Position numbers and translations under genes: made by a program | Notes under the pieces: generated by a model | Databases searched by the model: none | Told to the model about the DNA's origin: nothing | Seen by the model: only the letters and a program-made list of their open reading frames with translations | Source of the DNA: Epiperipatus broadwayi | Lineage: Eukaryota; Onychophora; Udeonychophora; Euonychophora; Peripatidae | Assembly (NCBI GenBank): GCA_028023455.1 | Contig: JAQFVV010000020.1 | Coordinates: 9,531,092-9,595,091 of the forward strand | Direction of reading: 5' to 3' | Length of the DNA: 64,000 nt | In this document: positions 47,533 to 58,091 of the stretch, piece by piece | Layout of the letters: the number at the start of each line of letters is the position of its first letter | How positions within the stretch are numbered: position 1 is the stretch's first letter

Positions 47533-49003
47533 CAAGGACAAAGGGATCACTAAATCCGAGTATTATAGGATTTATCCTTCTGCCACTAGACCTCCCCGAA
47601 TGTTTGCCAATTCAAAACAACATAAACCAGGCGAACCGCTTAGATTGATGATGGATTTCGCTGGCGTACATTATTTCAATACAGCCAAATTGGTTAATCA
47701 ATTAATTATAGATTACCTTAATTTTGGCTCATACACAATAAATTCATCTTTTCAATTCATCTCCAGAATTAAAAACACTCAAATCTCTCATAGCTCTGTT
47801 ATGGCCACGATGGATGTGAAGGAATTATATGGATCAATCAATAGAAAAGCATCCATCCAAATTATACACGAAGAGTTGTTGCGAATATCTTGTCCTAACG
47901 AGAGAATTAAATTCATTATGGCTTTCCTGACATGGCTTGACTCCCATATTTCCACTCTTTTCGAAGATAAATGGTACACAATGCAAGATGGTTGGCCCAT
48001 GGGCCTCCCTATCAGTGGCGTGTTATCCAGTATATACTTAAATAAATATGAGCAATCCATCATTCCAAAATATTTCAACAATAACCCAGACTTCACATAT
48101 ATACGATATGTAGATGATATTTTCGTTATAGCATCTAAAAATAATATTTTAAATATACAACGCGAATTACAAAGCACAACTAAACTATCTTTCTCTATTA
48201 CATATGAAAACAGTAATGAACTCAAATATCTCGACCTTTCCGTGTCAAGAGACCGCCACTCAATAGATTATAAAATGATTGTTAAACCATTCGAAATCCG
48301 AAGCTGCATCCATCCTAATTCTAAATCACCCGCATCGCACAAATTCGCAGGTCTCAAAGCATTTATGTTTAGAAACTATCACTTGTGTAAATATGAAGCA
48401 CATAGGAAGGAAAATATAAACAATTATATTAAAGACCTATTGGCAGCAGGATTTAAATACAAAACCATTAGGAGGAAAGTCATGAAATTCAACAGCACAA
48501 TAGATGATAAATTGCCTTGCACCAATCTACCTAGAATAACGGTCCCCTACATCCCTAAAATATCCAGCAAACTAACGAAAACCTTGAGCAACAAATTCAG
48601 CATAATATTCAGAACTCCACCCAACACTAATAGGTTGATCAATAACTCCAAAGACTACATCGATCCAGAGCTCACCCCACATGTAGTGTACTCCATTTCC
48701 TGCCCCCAAGCCGGATGCCATGCCACATATTATGGTGAAACGAAAGCCACAATTAACACCAGATTGGCTCAACATCGGTACACCTTCAATAGAGCCCAAA
48801 CGAACAGCAGTACATCTTCTGCATTTTTTGAACATACTAAACAATCAGGGCACAATTTCATACCCGCTAACCCCGTTATTTTATGCTCAGAACCAAACGA
48901 CTACAGGAGAAAAATAAAAGAGGCATTCTACATTAACAGAGACATCCATGCAATCAACAGAAGAGACACGTGCTTCGACATCTCGAAAAAATGGGCCACG
49001 TAA
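47533..49003 (+). CDS. PLE reverse transcriptase with GIY-YIG endonuclease
   Basis: An open frame of 526 codons starts at 47423, but residues 1-37 come from the inverted repeat. Genuine PLE protein begins near residue 38. RT motifs follow in order: PPRMFANSKQHKPGEPLR (57-74), DVKELYGSI as motif A (131-139), MGLPISGVLSSIYL as motif B (193-206), YVDD as motif C (229-232) and LKYLDLSVSRD (267-277). The C-terminal GIY-YIG nuclease has VVYSI (421-425), YYGET (436-440), Arg447 and KEAFYI with Glu500. Both active sites look intact. Full PLE proteins carry some 200 or more further N-terminal residues, absent here. The likely role is target nicking by the GIY-YIG domain and priming of reverse transcription. 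Confidence 0.9.
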
Positions 49004-49160
49004 CAGTAACTCATTTGAATATTCTCATTTACATATATTAAGTACATTTTCACGAAGGCTATGAGTATGAGGCACAGTTCCTCGAAAACGTTCAGCCAAG
49101 TTTATTATTAATTATATATTTTTTCTCTAATAATTTACAATTAAGTATTTTTATTATTAC
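48613..49160 (+). repeat. Right pLTR copy of the PLE
   Basis: Contains the GIY-YIG coding, stop at 49003 and about 157 bp of 3' UTR with the hammerhead-like motif. Together with 46985-47531 it forms the arms of an inverted repeat around the RT core. Confidence 0.92.
49057..49097 (+). ncRNA. Hammerhead-like ribozyme motif in PLE pLTR
   Basis: Stem I GGCU/AGCC (49057-49060 with 49094-49097). Core ATGAGTAT in place of CUGANGA. Stem II GAGG-CACAGUU-CCUC (49069-49083). GAA at 49084-49086. Stem III of two pairs AA-CG-UU, then C as the cleavage-site base at 49093. Tiny stem III and type-I topology match the hammerheads reported in Penelope-like elements. The core carries a wrong base at two conserved positions and one extra base, so this copy may be inactive. 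PLE hammerheads are established; this assignment is my reading. Confidence 0.45.
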
Positions 49161-49289
49161 AAATAAGGAGAAATTAAAACCACATTTATCAATGTAATAT
49201 GATATATCCAGGTCAATTTCAATTAGCAGTTCTTAGAAGAGAGCAAACTGGATCTACATTTTCCCAAAATAATTCAATAGGTGTAGCAA

Positions 49290-49870
49290 TAAATTGTCAT
49301 ACCATCATTATCAATCTACTGCAGGATAAAGATCTCTCCAAGTTTAATCCATCTCCTTCGAACTTTAGCTTCTCTTCACCACATCACCCCTGCACACTTT
49401 TCTTATTTCATCCATCCATCTCACATGTGGTTTCTTGCTGGGTCTTTTACAATCTCTTGAAATCCAGTTTAAGATTTCAATTCTCCATCTATTATCATCT
49501 CTTCTAGCAATATGTCCAGCCCCACTCCACTCTTTTAATTTTTTCAACGAGATCAGTAACACCTGTTTCTTCTCTTACCCATATGTTTTCAATCTCTTTT
49601 TGTTACTCCCAACATGTATCTCTACATTTTTTTTTGAGTAGTCTGAAGTCTCTGCATTGCTCTTCTATTAAGTGTCCAAGCCTCAGATCCAACACATTTA
49701 TTAAAAACCTTCCTTTTCAAACACATAGGCATATTTCCTTTTAGTTTTAAGTTATTTCTACCAAAAGCACTCCAATCAAGTTTAATTCTGATTAATTTCA
49801 TTAATTATCTGTATTAATAATCTGACCAAGGTATTTGTAACTGTTAACTTCTTCTAACTCATCATACTTA
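49290..49870 (-). pseudogene. RTE-type LINE RT C-terminus
   Basis: Minus strand, from 49860 downward: LEEVNSYKYLGQIIN, LDWSAFGRNNLKLKGNMPM, CLKRKVFNKCVGSEAWTLNR, RRAMQRLQTTQ, KEWSGAGHIARRDDNRW, EILNWISRDCKRPSKK, HVRWMDEIRK, and finally LGEIFILQ, stop, IDND. These are successive blocks of the thumb and C-terminal region of RTE/CR1-type LINE RTs. Stops and frameshifts occur between blocks and the 5' part is absent. The best-preserved copy of a family also represented at 2070, 24640 and 36805. Confidence 0.8.
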
Positions 49871-50356
49871 TGTAATGATAAATAAGCAATCAAAGATTTT
49901 ATATCTATCTGATACAAACCATTCTATATGTGCTAATTTGCTTTAGGCTTCTGCTGTTTAATTTAGCCCCCCAAGTAAAATAAATACCTTTGTAACTTGA
50001 ATTTTTTAAAATGTATTTATTAGTACATGTTGATAATGACAGATAGGAAACAATCTACAAACTCCACTTGATTATTTAAAATATTTTGTTTATATTTTCT
50101 TTAATAATATATATTTGGTAGATGGATTTTTGAGTCTAGTAATTAACGTTGTAAGAATTTTCCTCACTAATTAAATATATTTTCATTTTGAAAGTAAAAA
50201 ATGTCAAATAAAAATTAAATAACTACAGACAAAATAATGTCACACAAAATCTACTGTACAGAGAGAGAATATTTGTGTAGTCACCAGAAAGTTAGAAACA
50301 GCTTCAATAGTGTGCCAACAAAAAATGTAATAATTGGAGTTACAATTAATGCTATA

Positions 50357-50999
50357 TAATAACTGAATTACAAACTTATTATATAACTATCAATATCTGT
50401 AATATATAGAGCATATGAGCACAGACTTTCACATGAACCACCACTCTCCACTCTATCTCATAATACTGATACACTTGAACACATATATGTTGAAAAGATA
50501 AATAATCAATATAGGTATTTCATGCCAAAACAGCAATCATCAGTTGGTCCAGATTATCATCTCTACACATACATGAAATAAGTGCTCAGATATATATTAA
50601 GATAGCCAATTTTCTCCACACTCCAACCGTCCATCTAATTGAAAATCTGATGATGGAACACTCAAAGGCCATCCTGAGGCCGAGATTCTCATCACACCCA
50701 TGTTGACCTAAAGTCAATCTGACCCCTCATGTACAGGACATGATCCATTCAATACATATACGAGGGGTATCATCAAATTTTCAATTGGATGGACGGTTGA
50801 AGAGTTGGAGGGGATTGAAGCCTGTCCATTAAAGTATGAAGATTGGCTAGCTTAATATATATATCAGCAGTTTTTACATATATGTGTAGAGATAATAATC
50901 TGAATCAACTGATGATTGCTGTTTTAGCATGAAATATATTTATTGGTGATTATTTATCTTTTCAACATATATGTGTTCAAGTGTATCAGTGTTATGAGA
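50357..50999 (-). mobile_element. Foldback insertion with 16-bp duplication
   Basis: Arms of about 200 bp (50454-50655 and 50773-51001) mirror each other with moderate divergence: TATCTCATAAYACTGATACA, ATAATCAATATAGGTATTTC, CAACCGTCCATC. The loop of about 115 bp is GC-richer and unrecognised. A tail of about 97 bp lies on the left only. The exact 16-bp repeats TACAATTAATGCTATA at 50341-50356 and 51000-51015 flank it. A hammerhead-like segment lies in each arm (for example 50904-50947, plus strand). No coding capacity. Confidence 0.85.
50904..50947 (+). ncRNA. Possible hammerhead-like fold in foldback arm
   Basis: AUCAA at 50904-50908 can pair with UUGGU at 50943-50947 as stem I. CUGAUGA at 50909-50915 is an exact core. 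UGCU-GUUUU-AGCA forms stem II but with a U-U mismatch where a G-C closing pair is expected. GAA follows at 50931-50933. Stem III is poor on this arm, whereas the other arm (minus strand, near 50513-50551) offers AUA-CC-UAU. Neither arm is complete alone, so this is a hypothesis. Confidence 0.25.
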
Positions 51000-51068
51000 T
51001 ACAATTAATGCTATAATTTTTTAAAGTATAGAATATCTGTATGTGTTGCAATTTTTTGAGTCGTATAT

Positions 51069-51194
51069 CGTATATGTTTTTTTTTTCATATATCATAGCA
51101 TCGGCCGGGAGACGAACCAGCAACAACCGTCTGCAACCAGCTGCTTGCTTGCAAGGCGGCTGTGCTGACCTCTTGGCTAACAACGCTTGACAAT
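51069..51194 (-). repeat. tRNA-derived SINE, subfamily 2
   Basis: Minus-strand unit AGCGTTGTTAGCCAAGAGG ... GGTTGCAGACGGTTG ... TCCCGGCCGATGCTATGATA plus A-run. A 3-bp insertion lies beside the damaged B box. The exact 9-bp repeats GTCGTATAT at 51060-51068 and 51195-51203 bound it. It lies just outside the 16-bp duplication of the 50.4-kb foldback. Confidence 0.85.
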
Positions 51195-51204
51195 GTCGTA
51201 TATA

Positions 51205-53740
51205 TTGTTTGCACTTAAAATAAAAACATTATTATTTTTAATTTCAGTTATTGAATTTCCATTAGCTATCCTAGTTTCCTAATTTTAGAATTGTCAAAGT
51301 AAACACTAAAAACAGAACATTTCAAATAAATAAGGATTCTTTCTATAAATATAATTAAATTAGTTTCCAAATGTAAGCATGCACACACAATGTAAAGTTA
51401 GTTTTTTTTAATAATTTATTTAGACGGAACGTCTTACTCTTCTAAAAATGTTGAAGATTAATCATACTATGAAAATTTCAATATTAAGTATTACTTATGT
51501 GATTTGAATATATCACACACCCACTAATATTTAAAAAATTAGAAAAAACTCTTTTAAAAAATCAATTTTCAATATCAAAAAGTTGTCAAGGTAATGAATA
51601 ACTGTTCTTATGGCCCAATGGATATGTTATCTTTATTCTATATAAATTCATCACTGCATGTAAAAAAAAAAAAAATTTTAGATGTACTTTACATCTACAT
51701 TTAATTTGCTATCAGAATTTGTAATCGGATGATTTATTAGTTTTCAGATTCTATTAATTTTGAATATCTATAATACCATCCAATCCATACTGTAATTAAT
51801 CAACTTTGAAAAAAAAAAGTTAATTCACTTCTCTCTTTTTTTTAAAGAGAATATTAAATTACAAACATAATTAAGAATGTTTAAAATATTTAAAACATTA
51901 ACACTTCTATAATAAAAAATAAAAGGGAAAACAATTTTTAATATATAAGTTACCTTAAATTATTATAAATAATGCCAATATTTAATATTTTTTATTATAT
52001 AAAATTCATTATTTAAGACATTTGTAATCTTCTAAATACAAATATTTTTGAGTTTTTTTTGCGATTTAAAAACCTTTATTTTTATGACTAATGAAAAATT
52101 ACAAAATATAAAATAGTTAAAGCTCTATATATTCAGATTAATAAACAAGTATTAAAATTTTGATAATTAAAAGTTACTCTTTCTGACTGCTGATATGAGT
52201 GACTAACGTAATGTGCAAACCCGCATTAGGACACCTATTTGACCCTAATTTAATAGAGTAATTTATTATAAGCTTGAATTTTCAACAGGTACTAGATAAT
52301 ATGCAAATCACAAGGCAAGTGATTTTTGTCAGTAAGGGTTTTGTCTACACATCCATAAATATTTATAGCATCTAATTAAGCTAAAAACAAAACCCAAAAT
52401 ATCTTAAGGTTTTGAAGTCAAACGAACTTGCTTGCATATTTGTATAAGTTTGATAGTAGGCCAGAAAGTATATATTTTAAAGGCTTTAACTGTAAGCTAT
52501 ATGTAACTACATTTAACAAATATAATACTAAACAAAGAACATGTGATAATGGGTGTAATAATATGACTAATTCATTCTACCTCACAGCCATATACATGAG
52601 AACATATATTATGTTTCTAATAATACAACATTTCGTTTATAGACATACAAAAAACACACTTTAAATTTCAAGATAAATAGTTTGAATAAATGCCTTTACA
52701 TCAGCAATTATGTATTTTAGAGACCATAATTATTTATTTATTTTAGGCAATTTAGAATCTCTTCCAGAATGATGTATTCCAAACAAACCATCAGATGGCC
52801 TTTGCAGTTTATATTCTTGATTATTTAGTAAAGTGATATTCATATCACATTTGGGGTATAACGAATTTTTTCATGTATTCAAACAGTATGTACACTTAAC
52901 TACTAATTTTGTTTTCATCTTTTACATTTTATGAGTGAATAAAATATTCTAATGTAATACATACAGGCTTTTCATTTTGATAACACATTTATCTAATCAT
53001 AGTTCTAACTTAAGAATAACTCACCATTACGTATTTTAAACATCAACATAGAATAATTGTGCAAGAAGTCATGAATTAATGTTGCTAAATTCTTGTAAAG
53101 CCTTATATATTTCAGTGCAGTAGTAGCATAATAATGTTAAAGATCTTAAATCAAAACTTCAAATCATTTTTAGTGCTTAAATGTCACATGACCTCCTGAG
53201 CATTTAAGCAGTCCATGAACTTTATAAAGTTCATTAAATGATTATAGTAACAAAAAATTAGAATTGCGATGATTAAACAGAATTTTTTAGTAAAATAAAA
53301 ACAGAGATTTTACAAACATTTTTTTTTGGGGGGGGGGGATTAAAATAAATAATCATGTAATTTATTGCTCAGGAAGCCATACAACATGACTTGAAAGTTC
53401 AAGTGATGAATTGAGTACAGACATTCTATTCAATTAAAAAAAAGGAAACTTGTTTTCAATCCTCATGTGGCAACAGAAACCTTTAGCTCTTCAGCCTGCT
53501 ACCATCTACTAAGATAAAATGTGCAGGGAATTAGAATTCAATAAGAAGCAGAAACTCAAATAAAAAGATGAGTGGGAAAATGAAGTTTTAAAAAGTAAAT
53601 CGAAAAGAAATCAGTAAGTAAAAAATAATAATAATAACAATGAAAAGTATATATATATAATGTAACAGGTGTATTGTCTGAATGTTGATGACATTTTAGT
53701 AATAATTACTATGTTGGACTATTTTCATCATTTAATATTG
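51205..53740. other. Gene-free AT-rich DNA
   Basis: Open frame 52428-52664 has no recognised domain. A T-run plus G-run lies at 53321-53339. AATATCTTAAGGTTTTGAAG at 52399 is the near complement of TTCAAAACCTTAAGATATTT at 3192, a shared SINE-like scrap. Confidence 0.5.
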
Positions 53741-53744
53741 AATT

Positions 53745-53900
53745 TTCAAATGATATTATTCTGCTCTCTTCTTCGGATATTACTGGAATGTCTAATGACA
53801 GGACAAGCATGGGAATCAAACCTGGATCCTTAGATTTGTGAATATTGAATTTAAGGTGGCACTCTAAGCAAACCATTCTGCCAAGAGCAACAATCATTAA
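53745..53900 (-). repeat. tRNA-derived SINE, third family
   Basis: Minus strand: GGCAGAATGGTTTGCTTAGA as an A-box-like start, CCTTAAATTCAATATTCACA, AAGGATCCAGGTTTGATTCC as B box, then GCTTGTCCTGTCATTAG and AATATCCGAAGAAGAG as body. The same order appears on the plus strand at 54768-54895, which establishes it as a repeat. The 66-codon frame over it is accidental. Confidence 0.7.
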
Positions 53901-54189
53901 AATTTTCATATATTATCTATGAGGATCTTCCCAATAATATGAATTTTCACTACTAGATTATCTTATGGAGTTATTTGCCATTGTACTGTTCTTTGAAGGT
54001 TCTTTTTGTACTTTTCCCCTGCTACCTAATATACAACGGTTTTCTCTCTTCTAATCATCAGTTTGTGCTCTTGCAATGATGTTTGACTGATCTCACCAAT
54101 ATATATCTTTCTACATGGTATTTCAGATGGGGTTTTTGTTTTGCAATATTTCAAATTTAGGTTTTGATATGTTTATGTTTGTTCAGGTA

Positions 54190-54715
54190 ATTTGGTAAAA
54201 GAAAAAATTGAACTAACTCTCATGAAGAGTGATTATACATCAGCTGTCATTAGGAAAATTATCCATACATATCAGAAATGGAAAGCTAAGAAAAATCTGT
54301 AATCCACATAACATCAGATCTGCTTTCCAAAGTTACATCACACTAAAGAGGAATCCTAACATCTACAAAACCTAAACTTGAAATGTTTGAAAAACAAAAA
54401 CCGCACCTATGAAATGCCATGAAAATGTGGTAGGATTTAAACTGGTGAGGTAATTCGCCCATTAAAAAGTGATTGAAAGAACACAAACTGATGATTAAAA
54501 AAGAAAAAAACCCAGAAATATCTAAAGTAGCAGACCATATATATATATATGCTCAACTAGGAAAACACAAAAATGTTGGACAACAAGAAAAAAGTACAAA
54601 AAAAATTCAAAAAAGCTGTTCACATGTGTATGGCTTATAACACATAAGTTCAACCCAGTATGATAATGCATATCTGGAAGCCACAAATTATCCATGCTTT
54701 CAGAAAAACTTGAAA
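54190..54715 (+). pseudogene. Decayed second Penelope-like element, GIY-YIG region
   Basis: In one main frame with stops: KIELTLMKSDYTSAVIRK, then NRTYEMP, stop, KCGRI, stop, TGEVIRPLKS, later KFKKAVHMCMAYNT and VQPSMIMHIWKP. This follows the PLE pattern of RT end (L...GY....I), then YEI.CKCG..YIGET.RPL..R as GIY-YIG, then the terminal R..KEA.....N...QPS....IW.P. It is a different lineage from the element at 46991-49186, which has CPQAGC before YYGET and lacks the QPS..IW.P ending. Confidence 0.65.
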
Positions 54716-54767
54716 AATTAGTAAGACTCTCATAGATAAATATGAAATTTCTATTGACTGTTGTCTT

Positions 54768-54895
54768 TGCAGATTAGCATAGTTAGTTAGAACATTACCT
54801 TAAATTCAATATTCGTAAATCTAAAAGTCCAGGTTCGATTCACATGCTAGTGATCAGGCTAGCAATATCTGAAAAGAGGAAAATAATACAATTCA
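54768..54895 (+). repeat. tRNA-derived SINE, third family
   Basis: TAGCATAGTTAGTTAGAACA, CCTTAAATTCAATATTCG, GTCCAGGTTCGATTCACATG, then GCTAGCAATATCTGAAAAGA and an A-rich end. It matches the minus-strand copy at 53745-53900 block by block and has the better B box (GGTTCGATTC). Confidence 0.7.
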
Positions 54896-54899
54896 AAAT

Positions 54900-56630
54900 T
54901 TGTGTTATGTACTAATCCGAGTGTTCTCACTAACAAAACTGTACGGATGTGAAAAGTTTAATAAAATTTGAATTTTTTAAAAGATATTTAACATTCACTA
55001 TTAGATGATGAAAACAAGCCAACATATAACTTTGCTAAAATATCTACGAGTATTTAAAAAATAGAAAGTAGAGAGGACTGGACAAAATCTGGAATCAATT
55101 GGGAGATGACAAATAACACTTCTATTTTGTTATTTTATTTTCATGCTAAATGTAAATGCAAAATCTTGACATTTAAAAGTGATTTATTTTGACTTTTTTT
55201 TCTTTATATGAATCAGCCCTGAGCAACTGGAGTCTTATAATACATGATATCCTTTATGAATTTCTGTGTGATATTTAATGTCAGAGCTAAGAGCAATTAA
55301 AAGCATTTTCTATAAGCAATAATAATAATTAACTATTTGAGTTTGCATAATTATGTATATAAATATTTGTATTAAAAAAGAACAGGATTTATTAAAATGA
55401 AATTTAAATAAAATTATACAGAAAAGAAGACAATATTGGAACAACAACAGACAGATAGAAGAAAACTTTGGGCTCGATTTAAGATTAGAAATACCTTATG
55501 AGGTCTGTAGCTAAAAATATTGCCTTTTCCTCTAATAATTAAGTTCAATTTCCTACTCATGCATATATATATATACACACTGATAAACTGACATATTCAG
55601 ACAAGAAGATTTTTGGATCTATTTCCAACTAAATAAAAAAAAAACCTATTGGTTAAATTGAAAGGAATTGTTGCCTGAACATCATCCAAACTTATGAGCA
55701 ATTAACTACATTATTACTTTTTTTTATAACTATAAAATTAATTAGCATCAAATTTAGATTTGCATATTTTATTATTATTAATTCTCAATACTTGTATAAG
55801 GCTATAACCTTAATATATGCGCCTTGTATGCTTAATTTTACTACAAGAGAGACTTCTACAAATGCATATTGTAGATATAGAATTTATTTTTGTTTTAATA
55901 CACTTTCTGTGTAAAAGTCATACAAAATATATTCCAAGGCTGAAAATGACTTGTCCTGTATGGCTTAGTACAGTGGGAAAATGATGGACTCTGAAGTTGA
56001 GATTAATAGCCAACTCTGTCACGATAATATCCGAATCTTATGAATTCTCAAGCAATAACTATTCAATTATTTAGCTATTCATTGATTTGCATGATTAGTG
56101 CAGTAACAGAGAGGCTGACTGTGAAGCTCAATCTTTGTGGATCAATATTCCTTCCAAGCAATAAACCATTCGATTATTATTTTGCATAGTTTAAAAAACA
56201 TCTCTAGCTATATATTCTCTTTATGAGATTAACTCAGTAGTACCTGATTATATTGTTTTCAATATTTTTGCTTATTAATAAACTTTACAACTTCCATAAC
56301 CAGAGCAGTTAGCCTGATAGTAAGTGTGGCAGGCTTATGAGCAAAGGATTCTCGATATTTCCCAACTAAGGAAAGTAAATAAAATCTTACCCAGCTGAAC
56401 AGAATTACTGAACTACGCATATTGTTATAGTGTTTAATGTCACATGACTTCCTGAGTAACTAATCATTTAATAAATAAAACAATTTCCCATATTTTGTTC
56501 CATTCATTTTTCTGTTTAATGACATAACTTTAATCTAGTCTTTTAATAATTTTGAATATAATCTTCAAAGTAATTTTATTCTTCTTCTTAATATAAAGTG
56601 CCATATAGAAAATAAAAGTAATAAACTTTT
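54900..56630. other. Gene-free DNA with probable old tRNA-like scraps
   Basis: Segments at 55965-56035, 56098-56170 and 56305-56375 each look like decayed tRNA-derived SINE starts (for example TGGCTTAGTACAGTGGGAAA and AGCAGTTAGCCTGATAGTAA). None is complete enough to assign. The block at 55795-55835 is the reverse-complement partner of 7230-7275. Confidence 0.4.
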
Positions 56631-56649
56631 ATTCATAACATTAATCTTT

Positions 56650-57438
56650 TATAATAACGTGAAAGCTAAAAGCTTCAACAGATACACCTTAAACATGCTT
56701 ATGTGACAGCCACTAAGATGGAATAATGACATCACATGGACCTCTCAATTCTCAAACACAAGTCAGAACTATAAGAAAAAGATGGGACCCATCTTCATCT
56801 ATGCCTCAATTTATATATAAATAAGCCAGACTCAAGCATTTTGAACTAAGAGTGTGAAGCTTAAATACTTCACATTTAATTCACTAAATACTATATATAA
56901 ATAAACAATGTGAAATCTTTCGATTTACTATGAAGCAATTTTCTTAAATCTAATGAAATGATATTAACAAATGTAAATATATCAAATTTATTAAGCTTAA
57001 ACAGTATCTGTTGAAGGTTTTAGCTTTCATGTTATTACAATATTATCTGTTTACGCTTAATAAATTTGATATATTTACATTTGTTAATATAATTTCATTA
57101 GATTTAAAAAAAATTGCTTCGTAGTAAATCAAAAGATTTTGCATTGTTTAATTATATATAATATTTAGTGAATTAAATGTGAAGGTATTTAAGCTTCACA
57201 CTCTTAGTTCAAAATGCTTGAGTCTGGCTTATTTATATATAAATTGAGGCTTAGATGAAGATGGGTCCCATCTTTTTCTTATTGTTCTGACTTGTGTTTG
57301 AGAATCGAGAGGTCCATGTGATGTCATTATTCCATCTTATTGGCTATCACATTAGCATGTGTAAGGCGTATCTATTGAAGGTTTTAGCTATCATGTTATT
57401 ACATTATTATCTGTTTACACTTAATAAATTTGATATAT
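56650..57438 (+). mobile_element. Large foldback insertion with internal 364-bp periodicity
   Basis: Arms of about 355 bp (56650-57004 and 57048-57402) mirror each other with roughly one change per 15-20 bp, and a 43-bp loop lies between. A 36-bp tail lies on the right only. The exact 14-bp repeats TAACATTAATCTTT at 56636-56649 and 57439-57452 flank it. A 70-bp segment (57005-57074) recurs at 57369-57438, exactly 364 bp later, in direct order. The right part therefore reads as just over one full unit of a tandem array, joined to an inverted unit. No coding capacity. Confidence 0.85.
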
Positions 57439-57454
57439 TAACATTAATCTTTGT

Positions 57455-58080
57455 ATGTTAAATTTCATACAATTTTTTGAAAAGTCATCGAAATTACTGT
57501 TCACATTTTCTTCCACCCCAAATGAATGAGAAATGTTTTAGTTTTTCACAAACATAATTATCATTTTCCAATTAATTATGCTAATACCTAAAGCTGTATA
57601 GATAATGATCATCAGAAATGCAGCAATGCCAGAGAAGTGATTGGAAAGCAATTTTCTGGCAAAATTTAAAACAAATTTAGAAAGTTATTCTAATAAGTGA
57701 TGCATAATTAATAAATACACAAAAGCATAACAATGTAATACATACAAATTGATGTTTCATCATCATCATGAAAAATCAGTCTCAGTGTTCATAGATATAT
57801 AATGTTTTCTTCCCAATTATCTCCTGCTTTGTTTAACTTTGATGAAGTGAATAAAATTAGTTTCACATTACATTTTTTGGCATCATTTATTAACATTCCA
57901 TATGATTTTTCTCTGATATGTGTTTTATGTAATATGAAAAATTAGAATGTTTAGATTCCATTCATAGTCAAACAATTGTAATTTCCCCTCTATAAACTTC
58001 TTCAGTAAAATTCATATAATTTTCATCATAAATATTTTTTCCCCAGCCAATTCTCAATAACTGTTTGCATTTGCATGATA
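57455..58080. other. Gene-free AT-rich DNA
   Basis: Nothing recognised apart from a short TCATCATCATCA near 57758. Confidence 0.5.
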
Positions 58081-58091
58081 TATAAATGATA

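Larger units (their letters stand above)
46991..49186 (+). mobile_element. Penelope-like retroelement with inverted pLTR
   Basis: The 2.2-kb insertion has exact 13-bp direct repeats TATCAATGTAATA at 46978-46990 and 49187-49199. It consists of an inverted copy of the 3' end (to 47531), an RT core (47533-48612), the 3' end with the GIY-YIG region and 3' UTR (48613-49160), and 26 bp more on the right only. PLEs are known for such terminal repeats (pLTRs) in direct or inverted order and for 5' truncation. The RT N-terminus is missing, so this copy began incomplete although its remaining frame is intact. Clade is not resolved by eye. Confidence 0.93.

Noticed and set aside
47788-48225. 145-codon minus-strand frame inside the PLE
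   Set aside because: It is the antisense of the RT core with no family motifs. The plus frame carries all RT motifs.
53709-53909. 66-codon minus-strand gene
   Set aside because: It lies wholly over a tRNA-derived SINE that has a second copy at 54768-54895.
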